Assembly: GCA_019635875.1 (NCBI GenBank)
Contig: JAHBYP010000007.1
Location: 186,001-250,000 of the forward strand
Source: Alphaproteobacteria bacterium
GTDB taxonomy: Bacteria; Pseudomonadota; Alphaproteobacteria; Reyranellales; Reyranellaceae
Reading direction: 5' to 3'
DNA: 64,000 bases
The position numbers were made by a program, and so were the translations under genes. Positions 8,846 through 16,991 of this stretch are shown here, piece after piece. Under the pieces are notes generated by a model that searched no databases, was not told where the DNA came from, and saw only the letters and a list, made by a program, of their open reading frames with translations. Position 1 is the first letter of the stretch. The number at the start of each line of letters is the position of its first letter.

Positions 8846-9457
8846 TCAGAGCAAGGCGCGCGCCGCGGCTGCCGGATTCGTCGCGCCGAGGATCGCCGAC
8901 ACGACGCAGATGCCGTTGACGCCTGTCGCCCTCACGGCGGCGGCGTCGGCTGGGCCGATGCCGCCGATGCCGACCATCGGCAACCGGGTTGCGGCGCGGA
9001 TCGCGGCGAGACCATCGAGGCCAATTGGCGCTGAGGCATCGGATTTGGTGCCGGTGGCGAACACCGGGCCGACACCGAGATAGTCGACGCCGTCGAACTT
9101 GCCGTCACCGAGCTGTCCGCGGTTCTCGATCGACAGCCCGATGATCGCGTCCGGTCCCAGCTGCTCGCGCGCGATGCGTGGCGGCAGGTCGCGCTGCCCG
9201 AGATGCACGCCCTCGGCGCCGATGGCGCGGGCGATGTCGATGCGATCGTTGACCAGCAGCGGCACACCGCTGCCGGCGAGCGCCGCGCGCAGCTCCAATG
9301 CCTCGGCAAGAAAGGCGCGGGCGTCGTTGCCCTTGTCGCGGATCTGCACCAGCGTCACGCCGGCGCGCACGGCGGCCTCGACGATTGGCCGGAGCCGGCG
9401 GCCGGCGGCGTAGCCGCGATCGGCGACGAGATAGAGCCTTAGGGCCTCGCGCCTCAC
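8846..9457 (-). CDS. thiE: Thiamine phosphate synthase ThiE
   Basis: The 203-residue TIM-barrel enzyme joins the HMP-pyrophosphate and thiazole-phosphate moieties to make thiamine monophosphate. Family landmarks are LYLVAD at the N terminus, VQIRDKG, LLVNDRIDIA, GVHLGQRDLP, YLGVGPVFATGTK and VGIGGIGPAD. It starts with GTG at 9457, overlapping the thiM stop by four bases, so it is translated with thiM. No thiC, thiD or thiG is in the window. The pair is best read as the salvage/coupling branch controlled by the upstream TPP riboswitch. Confidence 0.93.
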   Translation of the reverse strand: MRREALRLYLVADRGYAAGRRLRPIVEAAVRAGVTLVQIRDKGNDARAFLAEALELRAALAGSGVPLLVNDRIDIARAIGAEGVHLGQRDLPPRIAREQLGPDAIIGLSIENRGQLGDGKFDGVDYLGVGPVFATGTKSDASAPIGLDGLAAIRAATRLPMVGIGGIGPADAAAVRATGVNGICVVSAILGATNPAAAARALL

Positions 9458-10251
9458 GACAGATCAAGGCCGGTGCGAATCGCGGTCGAGTCGAGGTTGT
9501 GCAGCGCGTCCATCAGGCCGACGCGCAGCGAGCCGGGCCCGAGCGCCTCCTGCCCGGCGATCTCGCCGGCCAGGCCGAACAACGCGGTGGCGACGGCGGC
9601 GCTGTGCAACGGATCGTCGCCGACGGCGAGGAAGGCGCCGATGATCGCCGTCAGCGCGCAGCCCAGCGCCGTGACCCGCGGCATCAGGGGATGGCCGTTG
9701 GTCGTGCGCAGGACGCGCTCGCCGTCGGTGGCGATGTCGACCACGCCGGTGACCACGACCACGCAACCCGCGGCCTTGGCGAGCTGGCGCGCCGGCGCCT
9801 CGGCCTCGGCGACATCGCGCGTGCTGTCGACGCCCTTCTGGCCGGTGCCGGCGAGGCCGGCGAGCACCATGATCTCCGAGGCGTTGCCGCGAACGACCGT
9901 AGGCTTCAGCCTTAGCAATGTGGCGGCTGCCCTGCGGCGCAACGTCGTGGCGCCGACGCCAACGGGATCGAACACCCAGGGCTTGCCGGCGCGGCTCGCC
10001 GCGTCGATGGCGACCTCCATGCTGCGGACCCAGTCGGGGCTCAGCGTGCCGATGTTGACAGTCAGTGCGTCGGCGATGGCGGCGAACTCGGCGACCTCCT
10101 CGCGCGCATGCATCATCGCCGGCGAAGCGCCGATGGCGAGCACGGCATTGGCCGCCGTGTCCATGGCGACGAAGTTGGTCATGCAATGCACCAGCGGCGA
10201 ACGCCCGCGCACACGTTGGCGAAGCAGGCAGGCGTGGTCGATCAGATTCAT
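9454..10251 (-). CDS. thiM: Hydroxyethylthiazole kinase ThiM
   Basis: The 265-residue ribokinase-fold enzyme phosphorylates 4-methyl-5-(2-hydroxyethyl)thiazole for thiamine salvage. Recognisable segments are PLVHCMTNFVAMDTAANAVL near the N terminus, SPAMMHAREEV, PWVFDPVGVGAT, VRGNASEIM, and the C-terminal ALGCALTAIIGAFLAV, which carries the ATP-site GC motif. The ATG at 10251 lies directly after the TPP aptamer; its only good Shine-Dalgarno (GGGAG) is inside that aptamer. A longer frame reaching 10326 would run through the riboswitch and is rejected. It forms an operon with thiE by a four-base overlap. Confidence 0.93.
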   Translation of the reverse strand: MNLIDHACLLRQRVRGRSPLVHCMTNFVAMDTAANAVLAIGASPAMMHAREEVAEFAAIADALTVNIGTLSPDWVRSMEVAIDAASRAGKPWVFDPVGVGATTLRRRAAATLLRLKPTVVRGNASEIMVLAGLAGTGQKGVDSTRDVAEAEAPARQLAKAAGCVVVVTGVVDIATDGERVLRTTNGHPLMPRVTALGCALTAIIGAFLAVGDDPLHSAAVATALFGLAGEIAGQEALGPGSLRVGLMDALHNLDSTAIRTGLDLS

Positions 10252-10255
10252 GGCT

Positions 10256-10337
10256 CCGTCTCCCTTCGCTGGCATGATCCAGATCAGGTTCGATGGGTGT
10301 TTTCTCAGCCCCGCGACGCGGCGCACCCCAGCGGTGA
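10256..10337 (-). promoter_or_regulatory. TPP riboswitch (THI element) controlling thiM-thiE
   Basis: Read on the minus strand, the conserved TPP aptamer parts occur in order: CUGGGGUGC, a GC-rich P3 hairpin, GGCUGAGAAAA, ACCC, GAACCUGAUCUGG, AUGCCAGCG and AGGGAGA. The closing P1 helix can form between CCGCU (10334-10330) and GACGG (10260-10256) with one mismatch. The 3' part contains GGGAG, the only suitable ribosome binding site for thiM, ending about 8 bases from its ATG. TPP binding should therefore block translation directly. Confidence 0.95.
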
Positions 10338-10341
10338 GAGA

Positions 10342-10370
10342 ACGATAATGGGCCGCGACCGTGGTTTCAA
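10342..10370 (-). promoter_or_regulatory. Candidate sigma-70 promoter for thiM-thiE
   Basis: On the minus strand TTGAAA (10370-10365) and TATCGT (10347-10342) are separated by 17 bases. The predicted transcription start is near 10335, which is exactly where the TPP aptamer's P1 helix begins. This agreement supports the assignment, although no experimental start is known. Confidence 0.55.
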
Positions 10371-10419
10371 CAGCGGGGAGGTGACGCGGCGATCCGCGGC
10401 CGGCGGACCGATGATCGTC

Positions 10420-12294
10420 CTAGTCGGAGTCCTTCACGGCGGCGGACAAAGTCGCCTGCGTCGCCGGCCGGCGAAGCCAGAGCTGCGAGACGACGACAAT
10501 GACGGTGAGGCCACCGCCGATCAGGTCCGTGACCAGCCCCGGCTTGATCAGCACGAGCGACGCCGCGAAGAGCAGAATCCGCTCCCAGAAGAAGGATTCG
10601 CGCAGCAGATAGCCGTGCAGCGACGAAGCCAGCAGCGTCACGCCGATTGTCGAGGTGATGACGGTCAGCAGGATGTCGTGCCAGGCGCCGATCAGCATCA
10701 GCGTCGGCGCGAAGACGAACATGAACGGCACGATGTAGCCGGTCGCGCCGAGCTTCACGGCGTCGAGGCCCGTGCGCCACATGCCGCCGCCCGACAGCCC
10801 GCAGGCGGCGAAGACCGCGATTGCCACAGGCGGCGTGATCGCCGACAGGATGGCGAAATAGAAGACGAACAGATGCGCGCTCTCGACCGCGACGCCGAGC
10901 TTGACCAGCGCCGGCACGAGCAGCGCGACCTGGATGATGTAGGCCGGGGTGGTCGGCAGGCCCATGCCGAGCACGATGCCGGCCAGCGCCGTCAGGACCA
11001 GCGCCGGAATCAGCGAATCCTGCGACAGCCTCACGACGAGGCCGGTGAAATCGATGCCGACGCCGGTCAGCGAGATGATGCCGATGACGATGCCGGCGGT
11101 GGCGCAGGCGGCGGCGACGGCCAGCGTGCCGCGCGCGCCGTCGTTGAGCGCGCCGACGATGTTGCCCAGCGTCACGACGTGCCGCGTCGTCCTGCGCAGC
11201 GCCGCGACGGGGAACACCGACGCGATGCCGCACAGCGCGGCATACGGTGCGCTGTATCCCGCCATCAGCACGCCGACGATGACGATCAGCGGCAGGAACT
11301 GGTGCCCGCGGTCGCGCAGCACGGCACCGGCGCGCGGCAGATCTGCGCGCGGCAGGCCGCGCATGCCGGTGCGCTTGGCCTCGAAATGCACCGCGAAGAA
11401 TACCGCGAGGTAGTAGAGCAGCGCCGGCAGGAACGCCCAGATGGCGACCTGCAGGTAGCCGACGTTGAGGAACTCGGCCATGACGAAGGCGGCCGCGCCC
11501 ATGATCGGCGGCATGATCTGGCCGCCGGTCGACGCCACCGCCTCGACGGCGCCGGAGAAGGATGGCCGGTAGCCGATGCGCTTCATCAGCGGGATGGTGA
11601 AGACGCCCGTGGTCATCACGTTCGACACGGCGCTGCCCGAGATCGTTCCGAACATGCCGCTGGTGACAATCGCGACCTTGGCCGGCCCGCCCGGCGCCCA
11701 GCCGGTCAGCGCCATGGAGATGTCCATGAACAGCTTGCCGGTCTCCGTACGCTCGACGAAGGCGCCGAAAAGAACGAACAGGATGATGTAGCTGGCGCAG
11801 ACCGCGAGCGGGATGCCGAAGATGCCCTCGGTCGTCATGTAGGTCTGGTCGAGCATCATCTGCGCATCGGTGCGCGTGAAGATGAAGGCGTAGGCGACGA
11901 AGGCCAGGGCGGTGAGCGGCAGCGCGCCGCCCAGGATGCGGCGCGTGCCCTCGAAGATCAGGCCCACCAGGGTCAGCCCCATCACCCAGTCGAGCGGACG
12001 CAGGTCGTCGACCGTCGCGAAGCGGGTGATGAAGTACTCGTACTCGACGAAGATGTAGCCGATCGATATCACGCTGCCGGCGATGAACAGCCAGTCGAGA
12101 AGGCCGGGAGGGCTGCCCGAGCTGCCCTTCAGTCCGGTGTGAATGAGGAAGATCAGCACCATCGCGAAGATCAGGTGGATGGCGCGGAAGGTCAGCGGTT
12201 CGGGCACGCCGACCACCGCCACCCACAAGTGATAGACCGAAAACGCGACCGCGATGCCCGAAGTCAGCAACGCGGTCGCCCGCCCGTAGGTCAT
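10420..12294 (-). CDS. TRAP transporter fused permease (DctQM-type, TAXI-TRAP)
   Basis: This 624-residue, highly hydrophobic protein has about 16 membrane segments. It corresponds to the fused small and large permease subunits of TAXI-type TRAP transporters. The large-subunit signatures are visible: FGTISGSAVSNVMTTGVFTIPLMKR, GGQIMPPIMGAAAFVMAEFL and GLPTTPAYIIQ. These inner-membrane secondary transporters import organic acids or similar solutes using an ion gradient with a periplasmic binding protein. The binding protein gene lies 34 bases upstream on the same strand, so the two form a complete transporter operon. Substrate unknown. Confidence 0.93.
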   Translation of the reverse strand: MTYGRATALLTSGIAVAFSVYHLWVAVVGVPEPLTFRAIHLIFAMVLIFLIHTGLKGSSGSPPGLLDWLFIAGSVISIGYIFVEYEYFITRFATVDDLRPLDWVMGLTLVGLIFEGTRRILGGALPLTALAFVAYAFIFTRTDAQMMLDQTYMTTEGIFGIPLAVCASYIILFVLFGAFVERTETGKLFMDISMALTGWAPGGPAKVAIVTSGMFGTISGSAVSNVMTTGVFTIPLMKRIGYRPSFSGAVEAVASTGGQIMPPIMGAAAFVMAEFLNVGYLQVAIWAFLPALLYYLAVFFAVHFEAKRTGMRGLPRADLPRAGAVLRDRGHQFLPLIVIVGVLMAGYSAPYAALCGIASVFPVAALRRTTRHVVTLGNIVGALNDGARGTLAVAAACATAGIVIGIISLTGVGIDFTGLVVRLSQDSLIPALVLTALAGIVLGMGLPTTPAYIIQVALLVPALVKLGVAVESAHLFVFYFAILSAITPPVAIAVFAACGLSGGGMWRTGLDAVKLGATGYIVPFMFVFAPTLMLIGAWHDILLTVITSTIGVTLLASSLHGYLLRESFFWERILLFAASLVLIKPGLVTDLIGGGLTVIVVVSQLWLRRPATQATLSAAVKDSD

Positions 12295-12328
12295 GGCCGG
12301 CTCTCCATCGCCTCCTGTCGAGCCGCCG

Positions 12329-13267
12329 TCAGAGGGCGCCCTTCTCCCTGAAGTACTTCTCGGCGCCGGGGTGGAACGGCATCGCCGTCTTCGCGCCCAT
12401 CGTCTTGACGGTGGCGCCCTTGAACGAGGCGTTCACCGACTCGAGCGTCGGGATCCCCTCGACCAGCGCCGCCGTCAGCTTGTAGACGAGGTCCGCCGGC
12501 AGCTTGCAGCTGACCAGCAGATGGGCGGGGAACTGCACCGTATTGGCGTCCCTGGCCATGCCCGGATACATCGCCTTGGGAATCGCGTAGCGCATGAAGC
12601 CGCCGTTCTTCGCCCGCATCTTCTCGAACACGTCGTCCGGGATGTCGAGCATTTGCAGCGGTCGCGAGTTGGCCATGTCCATGTAGGCGCCGGACGGTGC
12701 GGTCGTGATGTTGAACGAGGCGTCGATCTGCCCGTCCTTGAACATGTTGGTCTGGTCGGCGATGCTGCCGTAAGCCAGCTTCGAAAGCCCCTTGGCGCCG
12801 ACTCCCGACAGGTCGAGGATCATCTGCGCGACGACTTCCGTCGTGTTGCCGCGCGGCAGCGTGCCCACCGCCTTGCCCTTGAGATCGGCCAGCGTCTTGA
12901 TGCCCTTGTCGGCGCGCACGCCGATGTGCTGGACCTGGGCATAGAGGTTGGCCATATGGCAGTTGTTCTTGTAGGGCGCGGTGATGCCCTGGCCGATGCC
13001 GTTCATGGCGTCGACCGACGATATCAGGTTGCCCATGCCGAGATCGGCCTTGCCCTCCTCGATCGCCTTGAGGTTGATCAGGCCGGCGCCCGGCCGGTTC
13101 TCGACCTTGATGTCGGGAATGGCCTTGTCGAAGAGTCCCTTGATCGCGCCGGCGATCGGCACCCAGGAGCCGCCCGCCGGCCCAGTGAAGAAGGTGACCT
13201 GCTGCGCCGAAGCCGGCAGAGCAAACAGCGCCGCAGCCACGGCGGCGGTTCCCATGAACAGTCTCAT
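12329..13267 (-). CDS. TAXI family TRAP transporter solute-binding protein
   Basis: The 312-residue product begins with a signal peptide (MRLFMGTAAVAAALFALPASAQ). The TAXI-family core follows: FFTGPAGGSWVPIAGAIKGLF, VENRPGAGLINL, MGNLISSVDAMNG and LKGKAVGTLPRGNTTEVVAQ. It captures the solute in the periplasm and delivers it to the fused permease encoded immediately downstream. GGAGGA lies six bases before the ATG at 13267, which decides the start over one six codons upstream. Ligand unknown. Confidence 0.92.
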   Translation of the reverse strand: MRLFMGTAAVAAALFALPASAQQVTFFTGPAGGSWVPIAGAIKGLFDKAIPDIKVENRPGAGLINLKAIEEGKADLGMGNLISSVDAMNGIGQGITAPYKNNCHMANLYAQVQHIGVRADKGIKTLADLKGKAVGTLPRGNTTEVVAQMILDLSGVGAKGLSKLAYGSIADQTNMFKDGQIDASFNITTAPSGAYMDMANSRPLQMLDIPDDVFEKMRAKNGGFMRYAIPKAMYPGMARDANTVQFPAHLLVSCKLPADLVYKLTAALVEGIPTLESVNASFKGATVKTMGAKTAMPFHPGAEKYFREKGAL

Positions 13268-13394
13268 CGCGCTTCCTCCGAACACACAGTGAGGGCGATC
13301 TGCGTCGCCCTCGGAGCGGCACTATCAGTGCCGTCGGCGGGTTTCGCAAGCACCTCCTCGCGGGCGTGATAGTCTGCGGCCCCCGGGGAAGCCA

Positions 13395-14261
13395 ATGACG
13401 CGATCCTATCGTTCGATCTTTCGTCCCGGCCTGTTCGCCGGCCAGACCATCATCGTCACCGGCGGCGGCAGCGGCCTGGGCCGATGCGCGGCACACGAGC
13501 TGAGTTCGCTCGGCGCGCGGCTGGCGCTGATCGGCCGCACGCGCTCGAAGCTCGAGGCGGTGCGCGAGGAACTCGGCGTTCCCGACACCGTGATCCACGC
13601 CGCCGACCTCAGGCGCGAGGACGAAGTGAAGGCGGCGATCGGCACCGTGCTCGACGCCGCGGGCCGCATCGACGGGCTGGTAAACAACGCCGGCGGCCAG
13701 TTCCCGGCCAAGCTGCGCGACATCTCGCTCAACGGCTGGAACGCAGTGGTCGCCAACAACATGACTGCGACCTTCCTGGTATCCAAGGAGGTCTATCTGC
13801 GATGGATGGAGGCCAATGGCGGCGCCATCGTCAATGTCGGCGCCGACTGGGAGCTGGGCATGCCGGGCATGGGCCACAACGGCTCGGCGCGCGCCGGCCA
13901 GGCGACCTTCACCTACACGGCCTCGGTCGAATGGGCCCATTCGGGCGTGCGCGTGAACAGCGTCGTGCCGGGCTTCATCGCCTCGTCGGGCCTCGATCGC
14001 TACCCCGAGAGCGCGCATGGCGTGCTGCGCGGCGTCGTCGGGCGCGTGCCGCTGAAGCGCCACGGCACCGAGTCGGAGATCGCAGCCGCCATCGTCTTCC
14101 TGCTGAGCGAGGCGGCGGCCTATGTCACCGGCATCCAGGTGCGTGTCGATGGCGGGCTGCACAACAACGCGCGCTCCTCGTTCTACGAAGTGCCTGACCA
14201 CGACCGCTCGAAGCCCTACAACGGCTTCCCACTCTACCGTCCACCCAAGATGCTGAGTTGA
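13395..14261 (+). CDS. SDR family oxidoreductase, atypical active site
   Basis: This 288-residue Rossmann protein has the TGGGSGLG nucleotide-binding loop (residues 22-29), NNAGG at 98-102 and a C-terminal GIQVRVDGG segment. It resembles peroxisomal trans-2-enoyl-CoA reductase/dienoyl-CoA reductase-like SDRs. The classical Ser-Tyr-Lys set is absent: the Ser position reads NVGA (147-150) and the YxxxK site reads NGSAR (162-166). A role in acyl-CoA metabolism is possible but not shown. It overlaps or abuts the HAD gene that follows, suggesting one transcript. Confidence 0.82.
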   Translation: MTRSYRSIFRPGLFAGQTIIVTGGGSGLGRCAAHELSSLGARLALIGRTRSKLEAVREELGVPDTVIHAADLRREDEVKAAIGTVLDAAGRIDGLVNNAGGQFPAKLRDISLNGWNAVVANNMTATFLVSKEVYLRWMEANGGAIVNVGADWELGMPGMGHNGSARAGQATFTYTASVEWAHSGVRVNSVVPGFIASSGLDRYPESAHGVLRGVVGRVPLKRHGTESEIAAAIVFLLSEAAAYVTGIQVRVDGGLHNNARSSFYEVPDHDRSKPYNGFPLYRPPKMLS

Positions 14262-14272
14262 GTCAGTCGCCC

Positions 14273-15148
14273 ATGAATGAGATCAAGGGGTTGCGGGACA
14301 TCGCCGACCGCTACGACGCCTACATCCTCGACGTCTGGGGCGTGCTGCATGACGGCGTGAAGCCGTACGATGGCGTGCTGCCGACGCTTGAGGCGCTGAA
14401 GCGGGCCGGCAGGCCGGTGCTGCTGCTGTCCAACGCGGCACGCCGCTCGGTGTCGGTGACGCCGCATCTCGCCGGGATCGGCGTGCCGCGCGCGCTCTAT
14501 CGCGACATGCTGACCTCGGGCGACGAGACCTGGCGCGGCCTGCATACGCGCGGCCGCGCCGACGCCGATCCGTTCTATCGCGATCTCGGGCGGCGCTGCT
14601 TCGTGATCGGCTCGGGCCGCGATCCCGGTTTCTTCGATGCCCTGGATGTCGAGCCTGTCGAGGACCCCGCCACGAGCGACTTCATCCTGGCCAATTCCCT
14701 GCAGCGGCCCGGCATGACGCCGGCCGACTTCGAGGACGCGATGCAGGCGGCGCGCGGTAACGGCGCCGCTTTCATCTGCGCCAATCCCGACCTCGTGGTC
14801 GTCTACGCCGGCAAGCTGGAGTACTGCCCCGGCTCGCTGGCGGCGCGCTACGAGGAGCTGGGCGGTTCGGTGATGTACCACGGCAAGCCCTACGCGCCGG
14901 TCTATGCGCGTGCCCTTGCCATGCTGGGCAATCCCGATCCGCGCCGCGTGCTGTGCGTCGGCGATTCGCTGCGCACCGACATCGCCGGCGCCCATTCCGC
15001 AGGGCTCGACAGCCTTCTGCTGGCCGGCGGCATCCACAAGGAGGAGTTCCTGCGTATGGACGGCACGGCCGATGCCGCGGCGATGACGGCGGCGGCCGAG
15101 AAGCAGGGCGTGCGTCCGACCTGGCTGGCCTGCCGGCTCGACTGGTAA
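14273..15148 (+). CDS. HAD-IIA family hydrolase (TIGR01459-like)
   Basis: This is a 291-residue haloacid dehalogenase-type phosphatase. Motif I is ILDVWGVLHDG (nucleophile and acid Asp pair modified to DxW, as in the TIGR01459 group). Motif II is LLLSNAARR and motif IV is VLCVGDSLRTDIAGAHSAG. The family is widespread in alphaproteobacteria; the substrate is probably a sugar phosphate or nucleotide, but unproven. The ATG at 14273 is used here. A TTG at 14258 would give five more residues and overlap the SDR stop (TTGA); neither has a strong ribosome binding site. Confidence 0.86.
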   Translation: MNEIKGLRDIADRYDAYILDVWGVLHDGVKPYDGVLPTLEALKRAGRPVLLLSNAARRSVSVTPHLAGIGVPRALYRDMLTSGDETWRGLHTRGRADADPFYRDLGRRCFVIGSGRDPGFFDALDVEPVEDPATSDFILANSLQRPGMTPADFEDAMQAARGNGAAFICANPDLVVVYAGKLEYCPGSLAARYEELGGSVMYHGKPYAPVYARALAMLGNPDPRRVLCVGDSLRTDIAGAHSAGLDSLLLAGGIHKEEFLRMDGTADAAAMTAAAEKQGVRPTWLACRLDW

Positions 15149-15160
15149 GGGGCGCGGTTC

Positions 15161-16957
15161 ATGCCGCGACGCGACTGGGTCTGGCATTTCGACGATCTGT
15201 CGCCCGCGCGCCTGTGGGTGGCGATCGCCGACACCAACCGCATCAACGAGGCGCTGGGCGTGCCGGCCTACACGCTCGATGAGATCCCTCAATCCAATGG
15301 CACCGTGCTGCGCCGCGGCATCGGCAGGGTCGCCGGCATGGAGCTCGCCTGGGAGGAGAAGCCCTACGAGTGGGTGACCAATCGCCAGTTCCGCCAGACC
15401 CGCGTCTTCTCCAGAGGCCCGTTCGAGCGCTTTGGTCCGATCGTCGAGATCCTAGCCGACGGCGCGGGCTCGCGCGTCACCTACACGCTGCAATGGGAGC
15501 CGCTGACCTGGATCGGCCGGCTGACCGGACGGCGGCTGACCGAGAAGGCCGGCGCCGCGATCAAGCGGCGGATCGAGGAGGCCGCCCAGTTCCTGCGCGG
15601 CGAGCGGCCGACAATGTTCGACTTCCCGCCACCGGAGCCGCCATCGGGGGCGGCGGAACGCGCCGAGGCTATGATCGGGCTGGCCGAGGGCACGGGCTAC
15701 GCGCATGGCCTGGCACGCCGCCTGGTCGAGCGCATCCGGGCCAGCATGGATGTCGACCTGCAGAACATGAGGCCCAAGGCCCTGGCGCGGCTGTGGGGTG
15801 TGCCCGAGCGGCACGCCGTCGAGCTCTGCCTCGCCGGCGTCAAGAGCGGCATGCTCGACATGCGCTGGAACCTGCTGTGCACCAATTGCCGCGGCGCCAA
15901 GGTCGCGGTGCCGTCGCTCGACCAGCTGCCGCGCGGCGCGCATTGCGCCTCCTGCAACATCGAGTACGGCCGCGACTTCGCGCGCAACGTCGAGCTGGGC
16001 TTCGCGCCCGCCGCCTCGCTGCGTCCGGTGGCGGCCAGCGGCTTCTGCCTCAGCGGCCCCAGCGTCACGCCGCACGTCGTCGTACAGCAGCTCCTGGCGC
16101 CCGGCGAACGACGCACGGTCGACGCCGACATCGCGCCGGGCCGCTATCGCCTGCGCACGCTGCATCCCGGCGAGGCGGTCGAGGTCGAGCACGAGAGCGG
16201 CGCCTTCCCCGGGCTGCGCGCGACGGCCGGTGGCGTCGAGGCGCTGCCGGCCGGCGAGACGGGTACGATCACCCTCGTCAACGATGCCGGTTTCGAGCTG
16301 GCACTGCTGATCGAGACGCGCGAGTGGGTGCGCGACGCGCTGACCGCCCATGAGGTCACCACGCTGCAGGCCTTCCGCGACATGTTCTCGGGCGCGACGC
16401 TCAGGCCCGGCGACGAGGCCGGTGTCGGCCAGGTGGCGATCCTGTTCACCGATCTGCGCGGCTCGACGGCGATGTACGAGAGCATCGGCGACGCGCAGGC
16501 CTTCAATCTCGTGCGCGAGCATTTCGCCGTGCTCGGCCGCGTCGTGCGCGACCACAACGGCGCGGTGGTCAAGACCATCGGCGATGCGGTGATGGCCGCC
16601 TTCACCGATCCGGCGGAAGCCGCCGGCGCCGCGCTGGCGATCCGCGAGGCGATCCTCGGATTCGATCGCAGATTCGCCAGCGAGCACGGCATCGCGGGCG
16701 GGCTGGTGGTGAAGCTTGGCGTGCACACCGGCCCCTGCATCGTCGTCACGCTCAACGATCGCCTCGACTATTTCGGCGGCACGGTGAACATGGCGGCGCG
16801 GCTGCAGGGCCAGTCGGCCGGCGGCGACATCGTGCTGTCGCGCGCCGTCGCCGACGACCCCGCGGTGCGCCCGCTGATCGCCGACCTGCCCAGCCGGGCC
16901 GAGACCGTGGCGCTCAAGGGCTTCACCGAGCCCGTGCCTTTCGTGCGCGTGCTGTAG
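15161..16957 (+). CDS. Class III cyclase with N-terminal SRPBCC-like domain and zinc-ribbon-like module
   Basis: This 598-residue protein has four visible parts. Residues ~1-145 resemble an SRPBCC/START-like lipid- or ligand-binding fold. Residues ~160-330 contain two CxxC pairs (LLCTNCRG and HCASCN) like a zinc ribbon. A beta-rich section (~280-400) resembles the DUF5939 region. Residues ~425-598 are a class III cyclase domain with intact metal sites (FTDLRGST, TIGDAVMAAF), the substrate Lys before TIGD, and YFGGTVNMAARL. It is probably an active cytoplasmic nucleotide cyclase with a ligand- or redox-sensing front end. It starts 12 bases after the HAD gene. Confidence 0.85.
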   Translation: MPRRDWVWHFDDLSPARLWVAIADTNRINEALGVPAYTLDEIPQSNGTVLRRGIGRVAGMELAWEEKPYEWVTNRQFRQTRVFSRGPFERFGPIVEILADGAGSRVTYTLQWEPLTWIGRLTGRRLTEKAGAAIKRRIEEAAQFLRGERPTMFDFPPPEPPSGAAERAEAMIGLAEGTGYAHGLARRLVERIRASMDVDLQNMRPKALARLWGVPERHAVELCLAGVKSGMLDMRWNLLCTNCRGAKVAVPSLDQLPRGAHCASCNIEYGRDFARNVELGFAPAASLRPVAASGFCLSGPSVTPHVVVQQLLAPGERRTVDADIAPGRYRLRTLHPGEAVEVEHESGAFPGLRATAGGVEALPAGETGTITLVNDAGFELALLIETREWVRDALTAHEVTTLQAFRDMFSGATLRPGDEAGVGQVAILFTDLRGSTAMYESIGDAQAFNLVREHFAVLGRVVRDHNGAVVKTIGDAVMAAFTDPAEAAGAALAIREAILGFDRRFASEHGIAGGLVVKLGVHTGPCIVVTLNDRLDYFGGTVNMAARLQGQSAGGDIVLSRAVADDPAVRPLIADLPSRAETVALKGFTEPVPFVRVL

Positions 16958-16962
16958 TCATC

Positions 16963-16990
16963 TCCCTCTCTCTGCTTGCGCGGAGAGGGA
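16963..16990. terminator. Convergent hairpin
   Basis: An 8-bp inverted repeat (TCCCTCTC / GAGAGGGA, loop of 12) fills the gap between the cyclase (+) and the depolymerase-like gene (-). It is a plausible bidirectional terminator and resembles the CCCTCTCC-type repeats elsewhere in the window. Confidence 0.45.
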
Positions 16991-16991
16991 A

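Noticed and set aside
10108-12351. 747-residue plus-strand open frame across the TRAP permease
   Set aside because: It is antisense to a membrane protein with family signatures; the product is a charged, repetitive shadow.
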